This document shows positions 1 through 5,539 of a DNA stretch of 5,539 bases, one piece after another. Both the position numbers and the translations under genes were made by a program. The DNA is from Eudoraea sp. (lineage in GTDB: Bacteria > Bacteroidota > Bacteroidia > Flavobacteriales > Flavobacteriaceae). The stretch covers positions 1 to 5,539 of the forward strand of contig JABDRK010000305.1 of assembly GCA_013041785.1 (NCBI GenBank), given 5' to 3'. Below the pieces are notes generated by a model that made no database searches, had not been told where the DNA came from, and was given only the letters and a program-made list of their open reading frames with translations. How positions within the stretch are numbered: the first letter of the stretch is position 1; each line of letters opens with the position of its first letter.

Positions 1-335
1 TTCAGGTCGATAGGGAAGGTGAAACGCTGTTCATTCCAGTGAAATTGAAAGAACGCCAAAGCCTTGTAGTTCCTAAATTGGGTCTTGAGGTGAAAAACCT
101 TTCGGAGGAAGACAAAAAAATATACAAAATAAAGAAAGGGGTCAAAATCATCGGCGTACCGGAAGGGTATCGTGAACATGACTTAAAAGGAAAAGTGATT
201 ATTTCGGTTAACCGGGAAGAGGTAAAGAACATACAGGATGCCAATACTCTTTTTAGTAAGCTCCCTCGTTATCGCAAATCAAGTTTTACAACACTGGATG
301 CGAAAGGTGAAAGAGAGCGGATCATCTTTCAATAA
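1..335 (+). CDS. HtrA/Do-family serine endoprotease, C-terminal PDZ portion (5' partial)
   Basis: Only the last 110 or so residues are in the window; the reading frame is open to the left edge, with the first full codon at position 3, so the GTG at 39 is internal and not a start. The first visible residues (VDREGETLFIPVKLKE) look like the closing strand of one PDZ domain. They are followed by a linker and a second PDZ-like unit with the pattern LGLEV...GVKIIGV...LKGKVIISVNREEV...DANTLFSKL, ending in a RIIFQ strand. This matches the C-terminal end of DegP/DegQ-type periplasmic proteases, where PDZ domains bind unfolded envelope proteins and gate the trypsin-like protease. The catalytic His-Asp-Ser domain is outside the window, so activity cannot be checked. 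The gene is followed by a strong terminator and is therefore separate from the GAPDH gene. The alternative is another two-PDZ envelope protein without protease activity. Confidence 0.68.
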   Translation, partial: QVDREGETLFIPVKLKERQSLVVPKLGLEVKNLSEEDKKIYKIKKGVKIIGVPEGYREHDLKGKVIISVNREEVKNIQDANTLFSKLPRYRKSSFTTLDAKGERERIIFQ

Positions 336-356
336 TTCATAATATATATGCGTTAT

Positions 357-385
357 AAAAGCACCTGGTTTCAGGTGCTTTTTTT
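357..385 (+). terminator. Intrinsic terminator after the protease gene
   Basis: A perfect stem (AAAAGCACCTG at 357-367 against CAGGTGCTTTT at 372-382) with a GTTT loop runs into a T-tract ending at 385. It starts about 20 bases after the protease stop codon and separates that gene from the downstream GAPDH unit. Confidence 0.9.
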
Positions 386-421
386 ATTGTGAATTGTGTG
401 GCGAAAACGTTTGAAAAAATA

Positions 422-430
422 TACTTTTGC
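422..430 (+). promoter_or_regulatory. Bacteroidota-type -7 element for the GAPDH gene
   Basis: TACTTTTGC matches the Bacteroidota sigma-ABfr -7 consensus TAnnTTTG followed by a pyrimidine, and it lies 26 bases before the GAPDH ATG and after the preceding terminator. A -33 partner is not clear: a TTG at 394-396 is 25 bases upstream, slightly beyond the usual 17-23 spacing, and a TTTG at 410-413 is too close. The implied 5' leader is short, about 20 bases. Confidence 0.55.
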
Positions 431-456
431 CACGATTTTAATGTGCAATCTAACCC

Positions 457-1908
457 ATGCGAAGAATCAAATCCTACGAGAAAGAACTGGCCTTCCAGGC
501 CGACCGCAGAAAAGCAACTACAGAATTTATTAAGCTCATTGGCGATCTTTGGTATGACCGGGCTATTGAGGTAGTGCTGTTCCGAAATCAGGTCATTGAC
601 AAAAGCGTTAGTGAAATTATCAACCTGCATGAATACGCCGGGGAATTTGTACAAAAACCCATCTCCATATTCGACTCTGTTGAGATCCTCAGGGCCATCA
701 AAGATATCCTCTTACCTCCATCCAAATTAGACATCGGAAAACTAACCTATGAATACCATACGGCCGGACATAATAAATATCCCGACGTCAGGGCTTTTGT
801 ATTGGACAAGTTAAAGGAGGCAAAAAACTATCGGGAGATTCAACCTAAGGACGTCGTTTTATATGGCTTTGGCCGGATCGGAAGGATCCTTGCCCGTGAA
901 TTACTGGCAAAAACAGGAAAAGGCAACCAGTTACGCCTGCGGGCTGTAGTTACAAGAGGCAAGCTTACTGAAGAAGTGTTGACTAAACGGGCAAGCCTTT
1001 TGCGTACGGACTCGGTACACGGACAGTTCACAGGTACTGTAGAAGCTAATTTTGATAAAAAAGCACTTGTCATCAACGGAACAACTGTTCATATGATCAG
1101 TGCAGACAGGCCGGAAGATATCGACTACACGGCATACGGCATCCATAATGCTCTGGTCATTGACAATACCGGAGCTTTTCGGAACAAGGCAGAACTATCG
1201 GCCCACCTCAATGCGATCGGGGCCTCCCAGGTGCTACTTACCGCACCTGCCAAGGACATTCCGAATATTGTTCACGGGGTTAACCAGCACGAGTTTGATC
1301 CGGATGAAGGGGTAATATTCAGTGCTGCTTCCTGTACTACGAATGCCATCACGCCTGTTTTGAAGGTAATCGAAGATTCGCTTGGAATTAACAAAGGGCA
1401 TCTGGAGACCATTCATGCCTATACCAATGACCAGAACCTGGTTGATAACATGCATGGAAAATACAGAAGGGGTCGCGCTGCCGCCCTGAATATGGTAATC
1501 ACGGAAACTGGTGCCGGTAAAGCGGTGGCCAAGGCACTCCCTGTTTTGAAAGGTAAGCTTACCTCAAATGCCATTCGGGTACCGGTCCCTAATGGATCCC
1601 TGGCTATCCTGAACCTGGAGGTGAAAAACAAAACCTCCAAGGAAAGCCTGAATACCATACTCAAAAAATACGCTCTCGAAGGAGACCTGGTTGAACAAAT
1701 CAAGTATTCGCTCAGCAATGAACTCGTATCCAGTGATATCGTAGGGACCAATGCACCTGCCATATATGACAGTCATGCTACCCTGGTTTCAGCCGACGGA
1801 AAAAACATCGTGCTGTATGTGTGGTATGACAATGAATTCGGGTATGCCCATCAGGTAATCCGTCTGGCTAAATACCTGGCCAAAGTGAGGCGTTTCTCTT
1901 ATTACTAA
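457..1908 (+). CDS. gap: Long-form glyceraldehyde-3-phosphate dehydrogenase
   Basis: This enzyme converts glyceraldehyde-3-phosphate, phosphate and NAD(P)+ to 1,3-bisphosphoglycerate in cytosolic glycolysis or gluconeogenesis. It has 483 residues, against about 330-340 for classical GAPDH. The extra length is an N-terminal, probably helical domain (residues 1-130) with no motif I recognise. The GAPDH core follows: Rossmann motif GFGRIGR (137-143), DSVHG (185-189), the catalytic segment ASCTTN with Cys293, catalytic His320 in TIHAYTNDQ, and the C-terminal WYDNEFGY (456-463). The start ATG gives MRRIKSYEKELAFQ, which fits long-form relatives as I recall them. The residues that normally fix NAD specificity are not conserved: no acidic residue follows the second Rossmann strand (AVVTRGKL, 163-170), and the usual Leu-Pro before the HKDLRR-type motif is Asn331-Met332. 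NADP or dual use is therefore inferred, not shown. The gene is monocistronic by context, with its own -7 element and 142 bases before the next gene. Family assignment is certain; physiological direction is not. Confidence 0.95.
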   Translation: MRRIKSYEKELAFQADRRKATTEFIKLIGDLWYDRAIEVVLFRNQVIDKSVSEIINLHEYAGEFVQKPISIFDSVEILRAIKDILLPPSKLDIGKLTYEYHTAGHNKYPDVRAFVLDKLKEAKNYREIQPKDVVLYGFGRIGRILARELLAKTGKGNQLRLRAVVTRGKLTEEVLTKRASLLRTDSVHGQFTGTVEANFDKKALVINGTTVHMISADRPEDIDYTAYGIHNALVIDNTGAFRNKAELSAHLNAIGASQVLLTAPAKDIPNIVHGVNQHEFDPDEGVIFSAASCTTNAITPVLKVIEDSLGINKGHLETIHAYTNDQNLVDNMHGKYRRGRAAALNMVITETGAGKAVAKALPVLKGKLTSNAIRVPVPNGSLAILNLEVKNKTSKESLNTILKKYALEGDLVEQIKYSLSNELVSSDIVGTNAPAIYDSHATLVSADGKNIVLYVWYDNEFGYAHQVIRLAKYLAKVRRFSYY

Positions 1909-2050
1909 AACATATTTTTCTCATAATAAGATAAAAATCACCCCTTTCTTATAAATGCAGCACTTCATGCCGGGCTTTTTTTTCTTAATTGAGAATATTG
2001 AAGTACTTTAGTTCTCCCTAAGCCATGTTTTTAACCTCAAGACCTATACA

Positions 2051-2671
2051 ATGAACAACTTGAGAATACTCCTTATAGCCCTTGGATTGATGGTAAGCAA
2101 CTTTCAGTTTGCACAAGATCAACCTCAGACCGAAGAACCTTCCCTGGACAAAGGCACCATTGACAGCCAGTTTGAATTCGTTTACAGGAAATCCGGAAAT
2201 TACAGGGCCGAGGGTAAGCGTTATGAAGTAGTTCGTACTCTGAACCTGGATAAACTTCGCCAAAATGTAAGAGACACCCTTGAAGCCTTTAACAAGAACA
2301 AGACCGAACTAAAGGCAACCATAGCAGGAAATGAAGCTTCCATAGCTTCTTTAAACGATAAGTTAGCGCAGACAACGGCCAACCTTGATACGGTAACAGA
2401 GGAAAAAGACAGTATGCGCTTTTTGGGGATGCTGGTATCCAAAGGGAGCTATAACCTGATCATGTGGTCCATGATTATTATCCTTTTCCTGACGCTGTTA
2501 CTTTTTATTTACCGATATAGAAACAGTAATTATCTCACCCAGGAAGCCAAGGTACGCTTGGCTGAACTGGAGCAGGAATATGAAGACCATCGTCGTAAGG
2601 CTTTGGAAAGGGAACAACGCATAAGCCGGCAACTCCAGGACGAAATACTCAAGTACAAGAAATCCAAATAA
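2051..2671 (+). CDS. Signal-peptide, coiled-coil, single-pass membrane protein of unknown function
   Basis: This 206-residue protein has no enzyme motif that I can see. Residues 1-21 form a signal peptide (hydrophobic LLIALGLMV, likely cleavage after FQFA). A short segment around FVYRKSGNYRAEGKRYEVV (43-61) is followed by a charged heptad-like region (about 66-120), probably coiled coil. A strong transmembrane helix follows at about 134-154 (NLIMWSMIIILFLTLLLFIY). A basic and acidic helical tail (about 163-206: EQEYEDHRRKALEREQRISRQLQDEI) would lie in the cytoplasm. The topology is therefore periplasmic coiled coil, one membrane crossing, cytoplasmic coiled coil. From memory, flavobacterial relatives with the same YR.S.NY, NLI.W and EHRRK...REQ..RRQLQDE patterns are often labelled 'tRNA (guanine-N1)-methyltransferase'. 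That label seems to be carried over from trmD nearby and is not supported here, since no SPOUT knot motif is present. The gene starts a three-gene run (gaps of 26 and 24 bases) with the GNAT gene and trmD. The function is unknown; a structural or signalling role across the inner membrane is a guess. Confidence 0.88.
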   Translation: MNNLRILLIALGLMVSNFQFAQDQPQTEEPSLDKGTIDSQFEFVYRKSGNYRAEGKRYEVVRTLNLDKLRQNVRDTLEAFNKNKTELKATIAGNEASIASLNDKLAQTTANLDTVTEEKDSMRFLGMLVSKGSYNLIMWSMIIILFLTLLLFIYRYRNSNYLTQEAKVRLAELEQEYEDHRRKALEREQRISRQLQDEILKYKKSK

Positions 2672-2697
2672 AAGCACTCCCGGGTGTTTAGCAGTCA

Positions 2698-3141
2698 ATG
2701 GAAATTGTCCGTGCTTCAGCAGCAGATATCCCGTTTTTAGCACCTTTATTCGACCAATACCGCGTTTTCTATAAGCAACCTTCTGATCTGGAGGCAGCTG
2801 CACATTTTCTAAGCGAGCGTTTCCAAAGGAATGAATCTGTAGTCTTCCTGGCCAGGAAAAAGGATTTGACCCTGGGCTTTACCCAGCTTTTTCCTTCTTT
2901 TAGTAGTGTTAGCATGAAGTATATTTATATTTTGAACGACCTTTACGTAGCTCCTGAATACCGCCATCAGGGTGTCGGAAAAGCCTTGCTGTTAAGGGCT
3001 CAACGGTATTGTCAAGAAAAAGGATTTGGGGGCCTTGCACTTGAAACTGCGATAGACAACCCCGCCCAGGGGCTATACGCCCGTATGGGTTGGGTAAAAG
3101 ACACACACTGTTTTCATTACTTTTGGAAGGCTCCAGCTTAA
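2698..3141 (+). CDS. GNAT-family N-acetyltransferase
   Basis: This 147-residue single-domain protein is predicted to transfer an acetyl group from acetyl-CoA to an amine; the substrate cannot be read from the sequence. The GNAT core is clear. An N-terminal strand (EIVRASAADI) comes first, then motif A with the strand ILNDLYVAPEYR (79-89) and the acetyl-CoA pyrophosphate-binding loop R89-H-Q-G92-V-G94 (Q/RxxGxG type). Motif B follows with LALETAIDNPAQGLYARMGW (113-132), containing the conserved Asn121, Tyr127 and Gly-Trp pair. The length is normal for the family. The ATG is 26 bases after the stop of the coiled-coil gene, and the stop is 24 bases before trmD, so co-transcription is likely. Standing next to trmD suggests, but does not prove, a translation-related or simply historical association. 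It is not clearly RimI, because it lacks an obvious RimI-like signature. Confidence 0.92.
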   Translation: MEIVRASAADIPFLAPLFDQYRVFYKQPSDLEAAAHFLSERFQRNESVVFLARKKDLTLGFTQLFPSFSSVSMKYIYILNDLYVAPEYRHQGVGKALLLRAQRYCQEKGFGGLALETAIDNPAQGLYARMGWVKDTHCFHYFWKAPA

Positions 3142-3165
3142 AAACATTGTCAAAAATCGGGTACT

Positions 3166-3840
3166 ATGCGAATTGATATCATTACTGTACTTCCGGAATT
3201 ACTTAAAAGTCCGTTTGAAGCATCCATTTTAAAGCGGGCACAAGATAAGGGATTGGTATCGGTGCATATTCATAACTTGCGGGACTACACTGATGACAAC
3301 TACAAGCAGGTTGACGATTATCAGTTTGGAGGTGGAGCCGGAATGGTGTTGATGATCGAACCTATTGATCGCTGTATCTCATCCCTTAAGGGAGAACGGG
3401 ATTATGACGAAGTAATCTACATGACTCCAGACGGAGAAACCTTCAACCAAAAAACAGCTAACCGATTATCTTTGCTTAAGAACATCATTGTCCTATGCGG
3501 CCATTACAAAGGTGTGGACCAACGGGTTCGTGACGCCTTTGTAACCCGTGAAATTTCTATTGGTGATTATGTGCTTTCCGGAGGTGAACTTGCAGCCGCT
3601 GTGCTGGCAGACAGTATTATACGCCTGCTTCCCGGAGTATTGAACGATGAAACATCTGCACTGACGGATACCTACCAGGACAACCTTCTTGCCCCTCCCG
3701 TATATACGCGCCCCAGGGAATACAAAGGCCTGGAAGTCCCTGCCATACTGGTAAGCGGCAATTTCCCGGAAATTGAGAAATGGCGGGAAGAAGAAGCCCT
3801 TAAACGCACCCAAAAAAACAGGCCAGACCTCCTGCAATAG
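3166..3840 (+). CDS. trmD: tRNA (guanine-N1)-methyltransferase TrmD
   Basis: TrmD methylates N1 of G37 next to the anticodon of tRNAs that read CNN codons, using S-adenosylmethionine, and prevents +1 frameshifting. The protein has 224 residues. The N-terminal [22 protein letters not shown], the [22 protein letters not shown] stretch (39-60), [10 protein letters not shown] (112-121) and [11 protein letters not shown] (131-141) are hallmark TrmD segments; the last two form the trefoil-knot SAM pocket. Arg153 (DSIIRLLPG) and Asp168 (LTDTY) align with the E. coli catalytic residues Arg154 and Asp169. [13 protein letters not shown] and [13 protein letters not shown] (196-207) lie in the C-terminal tRNA-binding domain. 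That domain ends about 30 residues earlier than in E. coli TrmD (255 residues), which is usual for Bacteroidota. The gene is the last of the three-gene run. No terminator follows, so read-through into rplS is possible in addition to the rplS promoter. In many bacteria trmD and rplS share an operon. Confidence 0.98.
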   Translation: MRIDIITVLPELLKSPFEASILKRAQDKGLVSVHIHNLRDYTDDNYKQVDDYQFGGGAGMVLMIEPIDRCISSLKGERDYDEVIYMTPDGETFNQKTANRLSLLKNIIVLCGHYKGVDQRVRDAFVTREISIGDYVLSGGELAAAVLADSIIRLLPGVLNDETSALTDTYQDNLLAPPVYTRPREYKGLEVPAILVSGNFPEIEKWREEEALKRTQKNRPDLLQ

Positions 3841-3876
3841 CAGGAAAATACCTCTTATAAAAATTTCTCAAAATCT

Positions 3877-3908
3877 CTTGCCGGTTTTAATTTATCAACT
3901 ATTTTTGC
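3877..3908 (+). promoter_or_regulatory. Bacteroidota-type promoter of rplS
   Basis: A TTG at 3877-3879 is followed after exactly 20 bases by TATTTTTGC at 3900-3908, a full match to the TTG-N17-23-TAnnTTTG(C/T) pattern of the Bacteroidota housekeeping sigma factor. It lies between the trmD stop (3840) and the rplS start (3977). Transcription would begin about 5-8 bases after the -7 element, at roughly 3913, giving a 5' leader of about 60 bases. This lets rplS be expressed independently of trmD at the high level a ribosomal protein needs. Confidence 0.8.
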
Positions 3909-3913
3909 AGTCT

Positions 3914-3957
3914 ATTAAAATCAACCGCTGACGATATCCGTGAATGTTGGTTTTAAT
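3914..3957 (+). promoter_or_regulatory. Structured 5' leader of rplS (candidate bL19 autoregulatory leader)
   Basis: The arms 3914-3925 (ATTAAAATCAAC) and 3946-3957 (GTTGGTTTTAAT) pair over 12 consecutive bases with a single U-G wobble, closing a 20-base loop (3926-3945). The loop can form a small inner hairpin (ACG at 3931-3933 with CGT at 3939-3941). The stem begins almost exactly at the predicted transcription start and ends 19 bases before the rplS ATG. No T-tract follows, so it is not a terminator. Position and shape suit a leader bound by bL19 or affecting ribosome access. I recall that a flavobacterial L19 leader has been proposed by comparative genomics, but I cannot confirm that or match its consensus here. 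Confidence 0.6.
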
Positions 3958-3976
3958 CAACTTTAAAATTCAGAAA

Positions 3977-4327
3977 ATGGATTCATTGATTAAGTTCGTA
4001 GAAGAAGAATTTGTTGCCAAAAAGGATTTTCCAGAATTTTCTGCAGGCGATACAATTACCGTATACTACGAGATCAAGGAGGGTGAAAAAACCAGAACCC
4101 AGTTTTTCAGAGGTGTGGTTATTCAGCGCAGGGGCTCCGGGGCATCTGAAACATTTACCATCAGAAAGATGTCTGGAACTGTAGGTGTGGAAAGGATCTT
4201 CCCTGTAAACATGCCAGCCCTGCAAAAAATTGAGATCAACAAACGCGGAAAGGTTCGCAGAGCCAGGATATTCTATTTTAGAGGTCTTACTGGTAAGAAG
4301 GCAAGAATCAAAGAAATACGTTCCTAA
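3977..4327 (+). CDS. rplS: 50S ribosomal protein bL19
   Basis: bL19 sits at the 30S-50S interface of the ribosome and contributes to an intersubunit bridge. The protein has 116 residues, the normal size for this family. It carries the characteristic block FRGVVIQRRGSGASETFTIR (44-63) and then the SGTVGVERIFPVN segment (66-78), followed by the basic RGKVRRARIFYFRGLTGKKARIKE (90-113). The start ATG at 3977 gives MDSLIKFVEEEF, matching the usual flavobacterial N-terminus. An in-frame ATG at 3944 would add 11 residues (MLVLINFKIQK), but it lies inside the leader hairpin region and the extension looks unlike other bL19 proteins, so I rejected it. The A-rich stretch before the ATG replaces a Shine-Dalgarno sequence, as is common in Bacteroidota. 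The gene has its own promoter and structured leader and is closed by a strong terminator. Confidence 0.98.
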   Translation: MDSLIKFVEEEFVAKKDFPEFSAGDTITVYYEIKEGEKTRTQFFRGVVIQRRGSGASETFTIRKMSGTVGVERIFPVNMPALQKIEINKRGKVRRARIFYFRGLTGKKARIKEIRS

Positions 4328-4344
4328 ACGGCGTAATCAGAATA

Positions 4345-4377
4345 AAAAAAACCCTGGGAAAAGCCCAGGGTTTTTTT
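4345..4377. terminator. Bidirectional intrinsic terminator between rplS and rocD
   Basis: A perfect GC stem (CCCTGGG at 4352-4358 with CCCAGGG at 4364-4370) around a 5-base loop is flanked by an A-run (4345-4351) and a T-run (4371-4377) that also pair. It lies 17 bases after the rplS stop and 23 bases beyond the rocD stop on the opposite strand, so it can end transcripts from both convergent genes. Confidence 0.93.
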
Positions 4378-4400
4378 ATGCCTTTTATTAACCCCAATGT

Positions 4401-5539
4401 TTAATGCTCTTCGGCATATTGTGGTTTAAATTCCAAAATCGTCTTGTTGACAATACCAACACATTCATGCAACTGTTCTTCAGTCATCACCAGAGGCGGG
4501 GCGAAGCGAATTATGTTTCCATGAGTAGGTTTCGCAAGAAGGCCATTTTCTTTCAGAGCCATACATATTTCCCAGGCCGTTGAACTGTCCTCCGTATCAT
4601 TAATTACTATAGCATTGAGCAGGCCTTTTCCCCGCACAAGCGTTACCCAGTCGGATTTCTTAACCAGTTTATTCATTTCTGCCCTGAATATTTTACCCAA
4701 TCGATCGGCATGTTCCGCTAAATTCTCTTCTTTTACGACTTCAAGTGCAGCCATGGCAACAGCACAGGCCAGGGGATTTCCTCCAAAGGTGGAACCGTGA
4801 TTACCCGGCCTTATTACTTCCATAATTTCATTGTTTGCAAGCACGGCAGAAACAGGAAAAACGCCACCGGAAAGGGCTTTACCCAGAATCAGAATATCGG
4901 GTTTAACATCCGGTTTTCCACCGCTACAAAGTTTATCCGCACATCGGCAATTTCCACAACTTGCAAGAAGTCGCCCCGTACGGGCTATCCCTGTTTGTAC
5001 CTCATCCGAAATAAAGAGTACACTTTTTTCCTTGCATAGCTTATACGCCTCCTTCATGTAGTCGTCGTCCGGAACATAAACCCCGGCCTCCCCCTGAATA
5101 GGTTCTACAAGAAATGCAGCTACCCTGGGGTCTTCCAATGCCTCTCCAAGCGCATTGAGATCATTGTAGCGAATAGAAAATATTCCAGGTGTGAAAGGTC
5201 CAAAGTTTTCCGTGGCAATGGGATCATTGGATGCCGATATAATGGTAATGGTACGCCCGTGGAAATTGTTTTGACATACAATGATCTTGGCCTGATTGGC
5301 TTGAATTCCCTTCTTTTCATATCCCCACTTACGGGCCAATTTTATAGCCGTCTCTACAGCTTCAGCCCCTGTATTCATAGGAAGCATCCTGTCAAAACCA
5401 AAAAATTCGGTTACATACTTTTCATAACGCCCCAGCATATCATTATAAAATGCCCTGGAAGTTAAGGTAAGCTGTTCGGCCTGGGACTTTAATGCGCCTA
5501 TAATTTTAGGATGACAATGTCCTTGATTTACAGCGGAAT
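4401..5539 (-). CDS. rocD: Ornithine aminotransferase (5' partial, runs off the right edge)
   Basis: This PLP enzyme transfers the delta-amino group of ornithine to 2-oxoglutarate, giving glutamate-5-semialdehyde and glutamate; it links arginine/ornithine breakdown to proline and glutamate. The frame is open to position 5539 and reads [12 protein letters not shown] upstream of an internal Met at 5438, so that Met is not the start. About 378 residues are visible, and roughly 30-40 N-terminal residues are missing compared with family length. Class-III aminotransferase features are present: [17 protein letters not shown] (phosphate-binding turn), FHGRT (aromatic stacking on PLP), [13 protein letters not shown] (Asp that pairs with the PLP nitrogen), LGKALSGG with the Schiff-base Lys (codon 4878-4880), [11 protein letters not shown], and [12 protein letters not shown], which is typical of OAT. 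An unusual insertion with four cysteines (C-x2-C-x-C-x4-C, codons 4926-4958) separates the Asp and Lys motifs. N-acetylornithine aminotransferase (ArgD) is the main alternative, but the [10 protein letters not shown] and HGSTFGGNP segments favour OAT. Confidence 0.93.
   Translation of the reverse strand, partial: SAVNQGHCHPKIIGALKSQAEQLTLTSRAFYNDMLGRYEKYVTEFFGFDRMLPMNTGAEAVETAIKLARKWGYEKKGIQANQAKIIVCQNNFHGRTITIISASNDPIATENFGPFTPGIFSIRYNDLNALGEALEDPRVAAFLVEPIQGEAGVYVPDDDYMKEAYKLCKEKSVLFISDEVQTGIARTGRLLASCGNCRCADKLCSGGKPDVKPDILILGKALSGGVFPVSAVLANNEIMEVIRPGNHGSTFGGNPLACAVAMAALEVVKEENLAEHADRLGKIFRAEMNKLVKKSDWVTLVRGKGLLNAIVINDTEDSSTAWEICMALKENGLLAKPTHGNIIRFAPPLVMTEEQLHECVGIVNKTILEFKPQYAEEH

Noticed and set aside
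337..654. Minus-strand open frame overlapping the terminator, GAPDH promoter and GAPDH start.
   Set aside because: It covers the terminator and regulatory region and the opposite strand of a certain gene, with no recognisable protein motif.
1957..1983. Possible terminator after GAPDH: a CGGGC segment followed by eight T.
   Set aside because: The T-tract is clear, but no convincing matching left arm (GCCCG) is present upstream; only 3-base pairings can be made. It may be a decayed or weak terminator, so it is not listed.
2004..2011. Possible -7 element (TACTTTAG) for the coiled-coil/GNAT/trmD genes.
   Set aside because: It has one mismatch to TAnnTTTG and no TTG at the right distance upstream. 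A promoter is expected in 1909-2050, but this site is too weak to call.
2673..2690. Six-base-pair stem (AAGCAC/GTGTTT) in the gap between the coiled-coil and GNAT genes.
   Set aside because: Short, with a wobble pair and no T-tract; likely chance in a 26-base gap.
3493..3837. Minus-strand open frame of 114 codons inside trmD.
   Set aside because: It is an antisense shadow of the strongly conserved trmD coding sequence; the translation shows no family features.
4401..5438. Taking the Met at 5438 as the rocD start.
   Set aside because: The same frame stays open to 5539 and encodes the conserved OAT segment with [10 protein letters not shown], so the gene is partial at the window edge and the Met is internal.
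1..5539. A defence, mobile-element or other novel gene cluster.
   Set aside because: All large genes belong to core families or a conserved flavobacterial neighbourhood; no integrase, transposase, toxin-antitoxin pair, direct-repeat array or composition shift was seen.

Overview
The window looks like part of a chromosome from a flavobacterium (Bacteroidota, Flavobacteriaceae). Three things support this. Promoters carry the Bacteroidota-type -7 element TAnnTTTG rather than an E. coli-type -10 box. Start codons lack clear Shine-Dalgarno sequences. The proteins (long-form GAPDH, short TrmD, bL19 and an anchored coiled-coil protein) closely match flavobacterial types as I remember them. Base composition and codon use look even, and I see no insertion sequence, integrase, tRNA, CRISPR array or other sign of transfer. 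This is a core, housekeeping region.

Layout: (1) 1-335 (+) is the C-terminal PDZ part of an HtrA/Do-family protease, cut by the window edge and closed by a strong terminator. (2) 457-1908 (+) is a long-form glyceraldehyde-3-phosphate dehydrogenase with its own -7 element. (3) 2051-3840 (+) is a tightly spaced set of three genes: a secreted-then-anchored coiled-coil membrane protein, a GNAT acetyltransferase and trmD. (4) 3977-4327 (+) is rplS (bL19), with a near-perfect promoter and a 5' leader that folds into a 12-bp stem. (5) A bidirectional terminator lies at about 4345-4377. (6) 4401-5539 (-) is ornithine aminotransferase (rocD), convergent with rplS and running off the right edge.

Functionally, trmD and rplS serve translation (m1G37 of tRNA and ribosomal protein bL19). 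GAPDH serves glycolysis or gluconeogenesis, and RocD links ornithine/arginine to glutamate and proline. The protease fragment would act in envelope protein quality control. The roles of the coiled-coil protein and the acetyltransferase are unknown.

I did not find a convincing wholly new system. The points most worth a second look are the rplS leader, which resembles an autoregulatory ribosomal-protein leader with a possible alternative fold; a four-cysteine insertion next to the PLP lysine of RocD; the loss of classical NAD-specificity positions in the GAPDH together with its roughly 130-residue N-terminal domain; and the coiled-coil protein, whose relatives tend to be misnamed after trmD.
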